This document shows positions 54,966 to 64,000 of a DNA stretch of 64,000 nt, piece after piece. This stretch comes from Rickettsiales bacterium (GTDB lineage: Bacteria; Pseudomonadota; Alphaproteobacteria; Rickettsiales; UBA998). Under the pieces are notes generated by a model, which worked only from the letters and a program-made list of their open reading frames with translations, was not told the origin of the DNA and ran no database searches. How positions within the stretch are numbered: position 1 is the first letter of the stretch; every line of letters begins with the position of its first letter. The stretch lies in the NCBI GenBank assembly GCA_028279475.1, contig JANQNR010000003.1:124001-188000 (forward strand). Reading direction: 5' to 3'. Both the position numbers and the translations under genes were made by a program.

Positions 54966-57026
54966 TCAAGACGCCGCTTTCGTTGCCAGCCGATCCAGTT
55001 CATCCCGCAGCCGTGCCGCTTCCTCAAACTCCAGGTTAGAGGCCGCTTCCAGCATCTGTTCACGCAGGCGTACCATCAGCGCTTCCCGCTCCGCTTCAGT
55101 TTTCGGTACCTGATAGTCGCTCTTGCCACCATCGGCCGCCAGTAGCATCTCGGATGGATCGGAAGTCGGATACACCGCCGGGCGCTGGCGCTTCGGTTGC
55201 CCATCTTTCTGACTGGTATCCTCAATCGCTGCGGCAATGGTGCGTTTGGTGGAGCGCGGCACGATGCCATGCGCCTCGTTGTGCGCTAATTGCTTACTGC
55301 GGCGGCGTTCGGTCTCCTCCAGCGCCTTCTTCATCGAATCGGTGATACGATCCGCATAGAGAATCACCCGTCCATCCACGTTCCGCGCCGCCCGTCCGAT
55401 CGTCTGAATCAGCGACGTTGCCGAGCGCAAAAATCCTTCCTTGTCGGCATCGAGAATCGCCATCAATCCGCATTCGGGAATGTCCAGCCCTTCTCGCAGC
55501 AAATTCACGCCGACCAGTACATCAAACGTTCCCAGCCGCAAATCGCGAATAATGTCGATGCGCTCAAGCGTATCAATGTCGGAATGCAGGTAGCGCACCG
55601 CGATCCCGTTCTCATCCAGATATTCGGTGAGTTGCTCCGCCATTTTCTTAGTCAGCGTCGTCACCAACACACGATAGCCCTTATCCAGCGTTGCCTTGAT
55701 TTCACCCAACAAATCATCCACCTGCGTCGCTACTGGGCGAATTTCCGGCTGTGGGTCGACCAGCCCGGTCGGACGGATTACCTGCTCGACAAACTCCCCG
55801 TCCGTCCATCCCAACTCAATCCCACCCGGGGTTGCAGACACATGCAGTGTCTCTGGGCGTCTTCCATCCCATTCCTCGAATTTCAGTGGCCGATTATCCA
55901 TGGCGCTCGGCAGGCGAAACCCGTATTCCACTAGCGTCTGCTTACGGGCACGGTCACCATTATACATGCCGCGAATCTGCGGTAGCGTTACATGGCTTTC
56001 ATCAATAAACAGCAAGGCGTTCTCTGGCAGATATTGAAACAGGGTCGGCGGAGGCTCACCGGGTGCCGTACCAGCCAGATAACGGGAATAATTCTCGATG
56101 CCTTTGCAGGTTCCCGTCTCTGCCAACATCTCCAGATCAAATGCGGTGCGCTGCTCCAATCGCTGCGCTTCCAGCAATTTATTGAGTGAGCGCAACTGCT
56201 CCAACCGCTCGGCCAGCTCTTCCTTAATATGCTTCACTGCCTTATCGATCGTCGGGCGCGGCGTGACATAGTGGCTGTTGGCATAGATAGTGACCTTGGG
56301 CATCGCCCCCTGCCCCTCCCCGGTCAGTGGATCAAACGCATAAATCTCGTCCACCTCATCGCCAAAGAACGACAGCCGCCACGCCGTATCCTCCAGATGC
56401 GACGGATAGAGATCCACCGTATCGCCCCGCACCCGGAACGTCCCGCGCTTGAAGCCAATATCATTACGGCTGTACTGCAACTCCACCAGCCGCTTGAGAA
56501 AATCATCCTGCCGGATCGTATCACCTGGCGAAAGCTGGATAATCATCTCGCTATACGTCGCCGCGGAACCAATACCATAGATGCAAGACACCGAAGCAAT
56601 CACAATCACATCCTCGCGTTCCAGCAGGGATCGCGTAGCCGAGTGACGCATCCGGTCGATCTGCTCATTGATCGACGCATCCTTTTCAATATAGGTATCA
56701 CTGCGCGGCACATACGCTTCCGGCTGGTAATAATCGTAATAGGAAACAAAATATTCGACAGCATTATGCGGGAAGAATTCCTTCATCTCGTGATAGAGCT
56801 GCCCGGCTAGTGTCTTGTTATGCGCCATAATCATCGCCGGACGCTTGCTGCGGGCGATCACATTGGCCATGGTGTAGGTCTTGCCCGACCCCGTCACCCC
56901 CAACAGCACCTGATCTTTCTTCTGCGCATCCAGCCCTTCCAGTAACGCCTCAATCGCCTGTGGCTGATCCCCGGCGGGGGCATAGTCCGATACAAGCTGA
57001 AACGGTTTGGCGGCGCGGGGTTCCAT
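54966..57026 (-). CDS. uvrB: UvrABC excision nuclease subunit B
   Basis: Damage verification helicase of nucleotide excision repair. Walker A ([16 protein letters not shown]), the beta-hairpin region ([20 protein letters not shown]), DEAH-like [11 protein letters not shown], motif VI ([19 protein letters not shown]) and a C-terminal UVR helix pair ([14 protein letters not shown]) are present. ATG 57026 matches family starts ([11 protein letters not shown]); the frame is open 28 codons upstream. Confidence 0.96.
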   Translation of the reverse strand: MEPRAAKPFQLVSDYAPAGDQPQAIEALLEGLDAQKKDQVLLGVTGSGKTYTMANVIARSKRPAMIMAHNKTLAGQLYHEMKEFFPHNAVEYFVSYYDYYQPEAYVPRSDTYIEKDASINEQIDRMRHSATRSLLEREDVIVIASVSCIYGIGSAATYSEMIIQLSPGDTIRQDDFLKRLVELQYSRNDIGFKRGTFRVRGDTVDLYPSHLEDTAWRLSFFGDEVDEIYAFDPLTGEGQGAMPKVTIYANSHYVTPRPTIDKAVKHIKEELAERLEQLRSLNKLLEAQRLEQRTAFDLEMLAETGTCKGIENYSRYLAGTAPGEPPPTLFQYLPENALLFIDESHVTLPQIRGMYNGDRARKQTLVEYGFRLPSAMDNRPLKFEEWDGRRPETLHVSATPGGIELGWTDGEFVEQVIRPTGLVDPQPEIRPVATQVDDLLGEIKATLDKGYRVLVTTLTKKMAEQLTEYLDENGIAVRYLHSDIDTLERIDIIRDLRLGTFDVLVGVNLLREGLDIPECGLMAILDADKEGFLRSATSLIQTIGRAARNVDGRVILYADRITDSMKKALEETERRRSKQLAHNEAHGIVPRSTKRTIAAAIEDTSQKDGQPKRQRPAVYPTSDPSEMLLAADGGKSDYQVPKTEAEREALMVRLREQMLEAASNLEFEEAARLRDELDRLATKAAS

Positions 57027-57090
57027 AGGAGATATGTAGTGGGATGGGATGGAATTGCAAGCGTAGCCGGTGAATAAGATACTTGTGAGA

Positions 57091-57109
57091 TGTATCCGAA
57101 AAGGATACA
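57091..57109. promoter_or_regulatory. Palindromic operator candidate TGTATCC-GAAAA-GGATACA
   Basis: Perfect 7-base arms ending 11 bases before the ATG of the HicB-like gene. The position would block initiation, as expected for an autorepressor site. Confidence 0.5.
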
Positions 57110-57120
57110 ATAATTATGCT

Positions 57121-57366
57121 ATGCCAATTGAAAAACAGCCTTATGTTATCACTGTGACGTATGACCCTGAACACAAGGTGTTTTTGGGGTGGTGTGATGA
57201 CGTGCCCGGCTTGAATGTCTGCTGTGAAACAGTCGATGAATTAATGGAAGTGGTGGAAAGTTCGCTGCCCTGGGTGCTGGAAGGCATCGCTGAACGTGAT
57301 GACACAATCGACATCGCGCCGGTGTATCAACTGGCAAAATTCTCAGAAACACGCGCTCACCAGTAA
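57121..57366 (+). CDS. HicB/DUF1902-like small protein
   Basis: The 81-residue product has the HicB-like fold pattern YVITVTYDPEHKVFLGWCDDVPGLNVCCETVDELMEVV split here as strands around GWCDDVPG and a helix. No HicA toxin (dsRNA-binding-like, with GSH motif) is adjacent, so it is an orphan. A palindrome lies just upstream. ATG 57121 fits the family better than the in-frame GTG at 57070. Confidence 0.75.
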   Translation: MPIEKQPYVITVTYDPEHKVFLGWCDDVPGLNVCCETVDELMEVVESSLPWVLEGIAERDDTIDIAPVYQLAKFSETRAHQ

Positions 57367-57414
57367 TGGGTAAGGGGTATAGAAAAGATAGCATGTAATC
57401 ACAAAGTCAAACTG

Positions 57415-57537
57415 CTATATAAGCCACTGACTGATATTATAAGCTTTGGTGCCTGCAACGGAAGCGGCCGCAACGGTACTACCGACCACACCGGAACCAA
57501 CGGCTTCTTCCCAGCCAAATGATTTTTTATTACTCAT
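57415..57537 (-). CDS. Possible 40-residue hydrophobic microprotein
   Basis: MSNKKSFGWEEAVGSG followed by a Gly/Val/Ala helix (VVGSTVAAASVAGTKAY). Gly-rich and bacteriocin-like in style, but no Shine-Dalgarno was seen, so it may not be expressed. The rest of the gap 57367-57672 shows nothing else. Confidence 0.3.
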   Translation of the reverse strand: MSNKKSFGWEEAVGSGVVGSTVAAASVAGTKAYNISQWLI

Positions 57538-57672
57538 ACGCAGTGCAGTATACATGGTGTTTATGAAAACCCTGTGACAGCTTTTCTTAAACATTTCTAA
57601 AACACTCAATCTACCAATCGTACTCCCACAAAATTTACGGAATCTTTAGGATTGGGGTGCATAACAGATAGG

Positions 57673-58317
57673 ATGGAAAATACTGCCCTCACCCTCTCGC
57701 AATTGCTGATGACCCGGTTCTGCCACGACATTACCGGGCCAGTTGGCGCCGTGAATAACGGGGTGGAGTTCCTGGAAGAAGGCGCAGGCATGGATGCACA
57801 AGCCATGGAACTCATTGCAGGGAGCGCCACCGAAGCATTGGCACGCATTCAGTTCTACCGCTACGCCTACGGCATCCTGAAAGAAAGCGGTCCGGTGGAT
57901 GTGCAGGAAAAAAAGGAACTGATTGAGGCGTTCTACGCCCCATCCAAGGTACAGGTTACCTGGAATGACGTCGCATCTGGTCTGGATACAAAAGACTGCC
58001 AGATCCTGTTCAACCTGTTGCTGATTATTGCTGCCACCCTGCTACGCGGCGGCGAAGCAACCATTACCGTACATCATGAAGCGGAACATATCGACGCGGT
58101 CGTCATCACTGGAGTCGGAGAACTGGTCAAACTTGATGAACAAATACAACAGACGCTGACAGCTAAGGATCTACCGCAACCGGATACAAAAACGGTACAA
58201 GCCTATTACACCCGCCGTCTGATCGAACAATTGCAAGGCACACTGAATCTTACGATGCAGGAAGATAGTTGCAGCGCCACCTATCACCCTGCCCTGATAC
58301 AAGGAGCGCACGAGTAA
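57673..58317 (+). CDS. chpT: ChpT-like histidine phosphotransferase
   Basis: The helix RFCHDITGPVGAVNNGVEFL carries the conserved His of the ChpT DHp-like dimer, and the C-terminal half is a degenerate ATPase-like fold (DCQILFNLLLIIAATLLRGGEATI). In Caulobacter ChpT relays phosphate from CckA to CtrA and CpdR. It sits 4 bases before cheA, so it likely shares an operon with chemotaxis genes. ATG 57673 is chosen over an upstream TTG. Confidence 0.8.
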   Translation: MENTALTLSQLLMTRFCHDITGPVGAVNNGVEFLEEGAGMDAQAMELIAGSATEALARIQFYRYAYGILKESGPVDVQEKKELIEAFYAPSKVQVTWNDVASGLDTKDCQILFNLLLIIAATLLRGGEATITVHHEAEHIDAVVITGVGELVKLDEQIQQTLTAKDLPQPDTKTVQAYYTRRLIEQLQGTLNLTMQEDSCSATYHPALIQGAHE

Positions 58318-58321
58318 TAGT

Positions 58322-61024
58322 ATGGATGATCTCATCGCAGAATTTATCACGGAAACCTCCGAAAGCCTGGGCATGCTGGACTCGGAACTGGTCAAGCTCG
58401 AACAGAATCCGAACGATAAGGAAATTCTAGGTAATATCTTTCGACTGGTGCATACGATTAAGGGTACGTGTGGCTTTCTGGGGCTGCCACGTCTGGAATC
58501 GGTTGCTCATGCCGGGGAAAACGTGCTGGGTAAAGTGCGTGACGGTGAAATTGAAGTCACACCACAAGCCATTTCACTGGTACTGGAATCGCTTGATCGC
58601 ATCAAAGAGATCATGGATCACCTTTCTGAGCACGCCGTAGAACCGGAAGGAGATGATACGGAACTGATCAATCGGTTGAATGCATTTGCCGATTCCAACG
58701 GGGCATCCACGGGCAGCGAGGACAACGGCGATACGCCGCCGCCCCCCGAAACGTCCGAAGATACGGCAGACAATGAAAGCACGGATGACACAACATCAAC
58801 GGCGTCCGATGAAACGGTGCAGACCGACACCGAAGAAAAGAAGGAAACACCGCCACCAGCTCCTGCTGCAGAAACAGCGCCCGCCTCAGCACCTGCCGCC
58901 CCAGAACTGCCCGACAAGGTAAAAGAAGCCGCGATTAAACAGGGATTGGATGACACACAGAAAGAAAGCAGCGGAGCTGCCATGAGCAACCAGACCATCC
59001 GGGTCAATCTGAGCGTGTTGGAAAATCTGATGCAAATGGTGGGAGAACTGGTACTGACCCGTAATCAGTTGCTGCAATTATCGCGCAACAAAGATAATGA
59101 CGAATTTTCCACCCCTCTACAACATTTAAGCCATATTACAACCGAGCTGCAGGAAGGCGTGATGAAAACCCGGATGCAGCCCATCAGCAATGCCTGGGCA
59201 AAATTCCCACGCCTGATTCGTGACCTCTCCATTGACCTGAACAAGAAAATTGACTTGAAAATGGTCGGCTCGGAAACGGAGCTGGATCGCCAGTTGCTGG
59301 AGATGATCAAAGACCCACTGACCCATATGGTACGCAACTCCTGTGACCATGGCTTGGAAACGCCGGAAGAACGTCGCGCCTCAGGCAAGCAGGAAACCGG
59401 TACCGTTACATTAAGCGCTTATCATGAAGGGGGGCATATCATTATTGAGATTGCCGATGATGGACGCGGCGTGAATATTGAGCGCGTTAAACAGAAGGCC
59501 GTCGAAAACGGTCTGGCAACGGAAGAGGAACTGGCAGGACAAACCGATAACCAGATCATTCAATATATTTTTAAACCAGGGTTTTCGACTGCGGAAACCG
59601 TCACCAGTGTATCGGGACGCGGCGTCGGTATGGACGTAGTACGCACGAACATTGAAAAAATCGGCGGCACGGTAGAACTTGACTCCATTCCCGGCAATGG
59701 CTCCACCTTCCACATCAAGATTCCACTGACGCTGGCCATCGTATCCGTGCTTATCGTGGAAACTAGGGGTGAGCGCTTCGCTGTTCCGCAGATTAATGTG
59801 GTGGAACTGGTACGCGTCGAGGAGGAAATCGGTAATAAGGTCGAAATGATTAACCGCTCCCCTGTGTTACGCCTGCGCGACAAACTCTTGCCGCTGATCT
59901 CTCTGTCCCGCGTACTTCAACTCGATGAAGGACAACCGGTCGATTACGATAATGTATTTGTTGTGGTATGCAAGGTGGGAGGTAGTGAGTTCGGCCTGAT
60001 TGTTGACGGCATTCACGACACGGAAGAAATTGTTGTCAAACCGGTTTCACGCTGTATGCAGCATATACCGGTTTACTCCGGCAACACAGTGCTGGGAGAT
60101 GGTAGTGTCATTATGATTCTGGATCCAAATGGCATTTCAAAAACCACTGAGTCCGAGCTGGAATCGCAAACCATGAGCAACAAGTTGACTGAAGGTCAAA
60201 ACGATCGGCTCGATAGTAAAGTTAATTTCCTGCTATTCATGACCAATGGTGACACACCAAAGGCCGTAGCACTGGAACTGGTCTCACGATTGGAAGAAAT
60301 TGAAGTTGAAGACATTGAATATTCCAATCAGCAGCCGGTTGTTCAATATCGTGGTGATTTGATGCGCCTGACTGTAACGGATGATCACGAAATTCCTGCA
60401 GAAGGCACATGCGAGGTAATCGTATTCAATTACGATGACCGTACCGTAGGGCTGGTGGTCAAAGAAATCACGGACATTGTCGCGGCAGAACCGGTTGTAT
60501 CGCTGGTTGCCGATAATGAACTCTACCACGGCAGCATTGTCATGAAAGGCGCATCAACCGATGTACTGGATGTCGGTCGACTGCTGTCTGAAGTCATTTC
60601 CAGTACGGTTTCCCTTAATATTATGGAAGAAGGGCAGGCAAAGGAAACCCGTGTCCTACTCGTAGAAGACAGTATGTTCTTCAGAAATCTGACCGTACCG
60701 TTCCTTGCAGAGGTTGGGCTTCAGGTGGTCGCAGTACCAGGCGCCAAAGATGCACTGGAATTGCTTGAAAAACAGGAAATTGACGTCATTGTCACGGATA
60801 TTGAAATGCCGGTGATGGATGGATTTGAACTGGCCATGACCATTCGCTCCATGCCGCAATATAACCATATTCCCATCTTCGCTTTTACCTCGACTACCAA
60901 CGAATCCGTAGAACGACGCGTTCAGGAATGTGGCATGGATGGCTTCGTCATAAAAACGGAACGAGAAAAACTGATTAAACTGATCTCGGCAGCACAGCAT
61001 AGCCTGGCGACGGAGGAGGTGTAA
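58322..61024 (+). CDS. cheA: CheA hybrid histidine kinase with C-terminal receiver
   Basis: HPt domain with H44 (RLVHTIKGTCGF), an acidic/Pro-rich linker (about 125-210), a dimerisation helix pair, the HATPase domain (RNSCDHGLETPEERRASGK; ADDGRGV; SGRGVGMDVV), a CheW-like domain, and at 775-900 a receiver with Asp826 (VTDIEMPVMDG). Length 900, against about 650 for the E. coli kinase. The receiver may act as phosphate sink or intermediate. Confidence 0.95.
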   Translation: MDDLIAEFITETSESLGMLDSELVKLEQNPNDKEILGNIFRLVHTIKGTCGFLGLPRLESVAHAGENVLGKVRDGEIEVTPQAISLVLESLDRIKEIMDHLSEHAVEPEGDDTELINRLNAFADSNGASTGSEDNGDTPPPPETSEDTADNESTDDTTSTASDETVQTDTEEKKETPPPAPAAETAPASAPAAPELPDKVKEAAIKQGLDDTQKESSGAAMSNQTIRVNLSVLENLMQMVGELVLTRNQLLQLSRNKDNDEFSTPLQHLSHITTELQEGVMKTRMQPISNAWAKFPRLIRDLSIDLNKKIDLKMVGSETELDRQLLEMIKDPLTHMVRNSCDHGLETPEERRASGKQETGTVTLSAYHEGGHIIIEIADDGRGVNIERVKQKAVENGLATEEELAGQTDNQIIQYIFKPGFSTAETVTSVSGRGVGMDVVRTNIEKIGGTVELDSIPGNGSTFHIKIPLTLAIVSVLIVETRGERFAVPQINVVELVRVEEEIGNKVEMINRSPVLRLRDKLLPLISLSRVLQLDEGQPVDYDNVFVVVCKVGGSEFGLIVDGIHDTEEIVVKPVSRCMQHIPVYSGNTVLGDGSVIMILDPNGISKTTESELESQTMSNKLTEGQNDRLDSKVNFLLFMTNGDTPKAVALELVSRLEEIEVEDIEYSNQQPVVQYRGDLMRLTVTDDHEIPAEGTCEVIVFNYDDRTVGLVVKEITDIVAAEPVVSLVADNELYHGSIVMKGASTDVLDVGRLLSEVISSTVSLNIMEEGQAKETRVLLVEDSMFFRNLTVPFLAEVGLQVVAVPGAKDALELLEKQEIDVIVTDIEMPVMDGFELAMTIRSMPQYNHIPIFAFTSTTNESVERRVQECGMDGFVIKTEREKLIKLISAAQHSLATEEV

Positions 61025-61025
61025 T

Positions 61026-61508
61026 ATGCTGCAAACTACAGAAACCAAAGAAATGCAGACCAGGCAATCCGGTAATGTTGAACGCCAGAGCTTTGTAACC
61101 ATGCGCGTTAACGGGCAATTGTTCGGTGCCTCGGTAAAAACCGTACAGGATGTTGTACGAGCCCAGAAGATTGCCCGTATGCCGCTAGCACCCTACATTA
61201 TTGAAGGGGCGCTGAATTTGCGAGGACGTATTGTCACCGTGATCAACATGCGCAAACGGCTGGGACTCTCAGATACTTCCATGCCCGAGAAACATATGCA
61301 AGTTGTCATTGAATACCGGGATGAACTGTTCAGCCTGATGGTGGACTCGGTTGGCGATGTGCTTAACCTGCCAATCGACAAAATTGACAAAGTTCCAGTC
61401 AATATCGATGCATCCTGGAAAGATATAGCAGCCGGCGTCTGCCGGTTGGAATCGGAACTACTCGTATTATTCGACATTGGCGAATTACTCCATTTTGACG
61501 CTAACTAA
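61026..61508 (+). CDS. cheW: CheW coupling protein
   Basis: The 160-residue two-subdomain beta protein links receptors to CheA. ALNLRGRIVTVINMRKRLGL is the signature. It begins one base after the cheA stop. Confidence 0.93.
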   Translation: MLQTTETKEMQTRQSGNVERQSFVTMRVNGQLFGASVKTVQDVVRAQKIARMPLAPYIIEGALNLRGRIVTVINMRKRLGLSDTSMPEKHMQVVIEYRDELFSLMVDSVGDVLNLPIDKIDKVPVNIDASWKDIAAGVCRLESELLVLFDIGELLHFDAN

Positions 61509-61523
61509 TGTGAGGACAGTGAC

Positions 61524-61895
61524 ATGAACAAAACCTGTCTGATTGTAGAAGATTCAACAATTGTTCGAAAAATTTCCCGTACCATACTGGAAGATATAGG
61601 GTTTAAGGTAGAGGAAGCAGAAGACGGTGTGTTTGCTCAACATGCCATCAAGCAGCAGATGCCCGATATTATTTTATTGGACTGGCACATGCCGAACATG
61701 AATGGCATCGAGTTTCTGAGATGGTTACGGCACGAGGCGCCAGGGGGTGACACTCCTCAAGTCATTTTCTGTACAACAGAAACTGAAATGACGCATATTC
61801 AGGAGGCTTTAACGAGCGGTGCAAATGAATATGTGATGAAGCCGTTTGACGCAGAGATACTCAAAAGCAAGCTAGAACTGCTAGGTATACTGTAA
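61524..61895 (+). CDS. cheY: CheY-like response regulator
   Basis: A single receiver with acidic pair in LIVEDS, phospho-acceptor Asp53 (LLDWHMP), Thr in IFCTTETE and Lys in VMKPF. Length 123. Its stop overlaps the cheB start. Confidence 0.92.
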   Translation: MNKTCLIVEDSTIVRKISRTILEDIGFKVEEAEDGVFAQHAIKQQMPDIILLDWHMPNMNGIEFLRWLRHEAPGGDTPQVIFCTTETEMTHIQEALTSGANEYVMKPFDAEILKSKLELLGIL

Positions 61896-62998
61896 TGGCT
61901 GAAGAACGACCGATAGAAGTCATCATCGTTGATGATTCGATCGTGGTGCGCGGCATTGTGTCGCGCCTTTTGCGTTCCCAACCTGGCATTCGTGTCGTCA
62001 GCACCGCCATTGATGGCGTCATGGCCATTGAACATACACGAAGCCTTCTCCCCGATATTGTCATATTGGATATTGAAATGCCCAATATGGATGGGCTAAC
62101 AGCATTACCAAAAATCCTGGAGGCATCGCCAAAAACCAAAGTGTTGATTGCTTCAACGCTCACGGAACGGAATGCCGACATCAGCATGAAAGCGCTAGAA
62201 CTTGGCGCGTCTGATTATCTGCAAAAACCGAATGCCAGTGACCGTGAAGAAATGGAGCGTTTCTCACGAGAACTGACAGAAAAGATCTATGCGCTGGTGG
62301 GACGCGAGGATTTAGCGCCTGGAAAAACGGAAATCATTCAGGATCGACAGGCGGAAGCGGGTGATGACACAGCTCCTCCTCAGACCGCAACCATTGTCAC
62401 AAAATATCCTGCGATACCACCCAAGGCATTGGCCATTGCCTCTTCAACCGGGGGACCGCAGGCGCTGACCGCTTTATTCACAGATCTGAGCGGCTATTTA
62501 CTGGATGTGCCTATCTTCATTACCCAACACATGCCTCCTGCATTTACCACCATTCTGGCCACCAATATTGCCTCTGTAAGTGGCAAGCATTGTAAGGAAG
62601 CGGAAGACAACGAGATCGTACGCCCTGGCGCTGCATACGTAGCACCCGGCGACTACCATTTGCTACTGCAACGTCAAAATTCCGATATAGTTATCAAACT
62701 GAATCAAGGAGAGATGGAAAATTTCTGCCGTCCCTCTGCCGACCCGATGCTGCGTTCCCTGGTTGAAATATATGGTAATCAGTTGTTACTGGTCGTACTG
62801 ACCGGCATGGGACATGACGGACTCAATGGCGCGCAATCATTGGTCAATGCTAAAGGAACAGTCGTAGCCCAGGATAAGGAAAGCTCTGTCGTTTGGGGTA
62901 TGCCGAAAGCCGTAACGGAGGCCGGACTGGTTTCCGCTATATTGCCTCTGGAAGAAATGGCACATTACATCAAACGTGCATTCGGGGAGGTCGGCTGA
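61895..62998 (+). CDS. cheB: CheB receptor methylesterase
   Basis: Receiver domain with Asp59 (ILDIEMPNMDG), linker, and methylesterase domain with triad Ser in SSTGGPQALT, His in ITQHMPP and Asp in GMGHDGLNGA. Removes methyl or amide groups from receptors. Stop and cheR start share a base. Confidence 0.95.
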   Translation: MAEERPIEVIIVDDSIVVRGIVSRLLRSQPGIRVVSTAIDGVMAIEHTRSLLPDIVILDIEMPNMDGLTALPKILEASPKTKVLIASTLTERNADISMKALELGASDYLQKPNASDREEMERFSRELTEKIYALVGREDLAPGKTEIIQDRQAEAGDDTAPPQTATIVTKYPAIPPKALAIASSTGGPQALTALFTDLSGYLLDVPIFITQHMPPAFTTILATNIASVSGKHCKEAEDNEIVRPGAAYVAPGDYHLLLQRQNSDIVIKLNQGEMENFCRPSADPMLRSLVEIYGNQLLLVVLTGMGHDGLNGAQSLVNAKGTVVAQDKESSVVWGMPKAVTEAGLVSAILPLEEMAHYIKRAFGEVG

Positions 62999-63813
62999 TG
63001 CATCCCTCCGAATTCAAATTCTTAAATGACGTCATTAAAAGTCGATCCGGCATCGACCTGAAAGAAGACAAACTCTATTTGTTTGAGTCTCGCCTGTTGC
63101 CAATCGCTAGCAGGCAAGGACACGACAACCTGTCCTCCTTTGTATCTTCCCTGATGCAATCCCAACCATCGGAAACGGTGATTCAACAGATTATCGAGGC
63201 AATGACCACGAATGAATCCATGTTCTTTCGGGATACGCGCCCATTCCAATGGCTCAAAGACATCGTCTTCACCGAGCTGTTGGAAAAACGGCCAGGACAG
63301 CCCATTCGCATCTGGTGCGCCGCCTGTTCCAGCGGCCAGGAACCCTACAGTATTGCCATGCAGGCGGAAGAAAACCGCGCCATACTCAAGGGAAGTAACA
63401 TTTCAATACTTGCCACCGATATTGACCAGCAGATCATTTCCAAGGCTCAAGACGGTATCTACAACCAGTTTGAAGCGCAACGTGGACTACCCATGCAGCT
63501 ACTGCTCAAATATTTCACGCAACTCGAAGATAATCGTTGGCAACTAAATGATACGATCCGCCAAATGGTTATGTTCAAACAGCATAATCTGATGGAAAAC
63601 GCCACTCGCCATGGTCAGTTTGATGTTATTTTTTGCCGGAATGTACTGATCTATTTCGATGAGGAGACCAAAATCAAGGTACTCACCAATCTTGCGGAGG
63701 CGATGTCAATCGGCAGCTATCTGTTTCTTGGTAGTGCCGAAACGCTACCGCCTGGTCTGAATCAATTTACACCACACCCAGAGCAACGCATGATCTATGT
63801 GAGGACATCATAA
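62998..63813 (+). CDS. cheR: CheR receptor methyltransferase
   Basis: Methylates receptor glutamates with SAM. NESMFFRD, the SAM loop WCAACSSGQEPYSIAM, and FCRNVLIYFD are the family marks. Length 271. The ATG 62998 is coupled to cheB by TGATG. Confidence 0.95.
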   Translation: MHPSEFKFLNDVIKSRSGIDLKEDKLYLFESRLLPIASRQGHDNLSSFVSSLMQSQPSETVIQQIIEAMTTNESMFFRDTRPFQWLKDIVFTELLEKRPGQPIRIWCAACSSGQEPYSIAMQAEENRAILKGSNISILATDIDQQIISKAQDGIYNQFEAQRGLPMQLLLKYFTQLEDNRWQLNDTIRQMVMFKQHNLMENATRHGQFDVIFCRNVLIYFDEETKIKVLTNLAEAMSIGSYLFLGSAETLPPGLNQFTPHPEQRMIYVRTS

Positions 63814-64000
63814 TGGAACAGGAATCTCCCCAACACGCTCAACCGAAACGAAAAATGAAAATCCGCCGCCGGCATGCTCGGCTACAATTACCAGTGACGA
63901 TGCAAATCCGTGGTGTTGTAGTCGATATTGTTGACTGGTCGCATAGCGGTGTTTCTTTCAGCACGGCCCCGCTTCGGGCACAAAAAACCACGCTTGCCGT
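63813..64000 (+). CDS. PilZ-domain protein, 3' end outside window
   Basis: The first 62 codons are visible. RRRHARLQLPV and DWSHSGVSF are the two c-di-GMP contact motifs of PilZ domains (RxxxR and D/NxSxxG). Its ATG shares a base with the cheR stop, placing a c-di-GMP receptor at the end of the chemotaxis operon. Confidence 0.8.
   Translation, partial: MEQESPQHAQPKRKMKIRRRHARLQLPVTMQIRGVVVDIVDWSHSGVSFSTAPLRAQKTTLA

Noticed and set aside
54248-55063. A Ser-rich 271-codon frame opposite popZ
   Set aside because: The composition mirrors the acidic PopZ linker and it runs through the terminator and into uvrB.

Overview
The window reads as chromosomal DNA of a free-living, aerobic alphaproteobacterium. 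The evidence is the gene set: NtrY, the petABC cytochrome bc1 operon, a pdhA-pdhB-pdhC-lpdA cluster, a PopZ homologue next to a TolC gene, a ChpT-like phosphotransferase and a DUF1640 protein. Nothing in the sequence fixes the genus. No rRNA, tRNA, CRISPR array or complete IS element was seen.

Layout. 1-11 kb: the 3' part of a methyltransferase gene, a ParE-type toxin-antitoxin pair, ntrY, uppP, the bc1 operon with an extra gene inside it, and a three-gene unit of glutamine amidotransferase, PUA/EVE-like plus GIY-YIG-like protein, and rRNA pseudouridine synthase. 11-21 kb: pyruvate dehydrogenase genes on the minus strand, with unrelated genes in every gap between subunits: a four-helix-bundle gene framed by inverted repeats, two hypotheticals, two small exported proteins, and a MntA/HepT toxin-antitoxin module. 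21-25 kb: nagB and gyrA. 24.8-38.8 kb: a Pel exopolysaccharide operon (pelA, B, D, E, F, G) with no pelC, a PelA lacking the glycoside hydrolase domain, and a hypothetical gene plus a Fic gene between pelF and pelG. 38.9-49 kb: small genes, thioredoxin, BolA, MurJ, a response regulator and a PP2C-like protein. 49-57 kb: two PIMT-family methyltransferases flanking priA, then TolC, PopZ and UvrB. 57.6-64 kb: a chemotaxis operon, chpT-like, cheA with a C-terminal receiver, cheW, cheY, cheB, cheR, and a PilZ gene cut by the window end.

Themes. Core operons repeatedly carry extra genes joined by short stop/start overlaps, so the extras are co-translated with essential functions. C-di-GMP is likely to matter, because PelD keeps an RxxD inhibitory-site motif and a PilZ protein ends the chemotaxis operon. 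Two non-coding elements stand out: an inverted repeat of about 150 bp that pairs over the Shine-Dalgarno sequence of murJ, and a 195-bp segment between priA and pcm that can fold as a long closed stem with nested arms. Both are candidates for structured RNA or miniature mobile elements.
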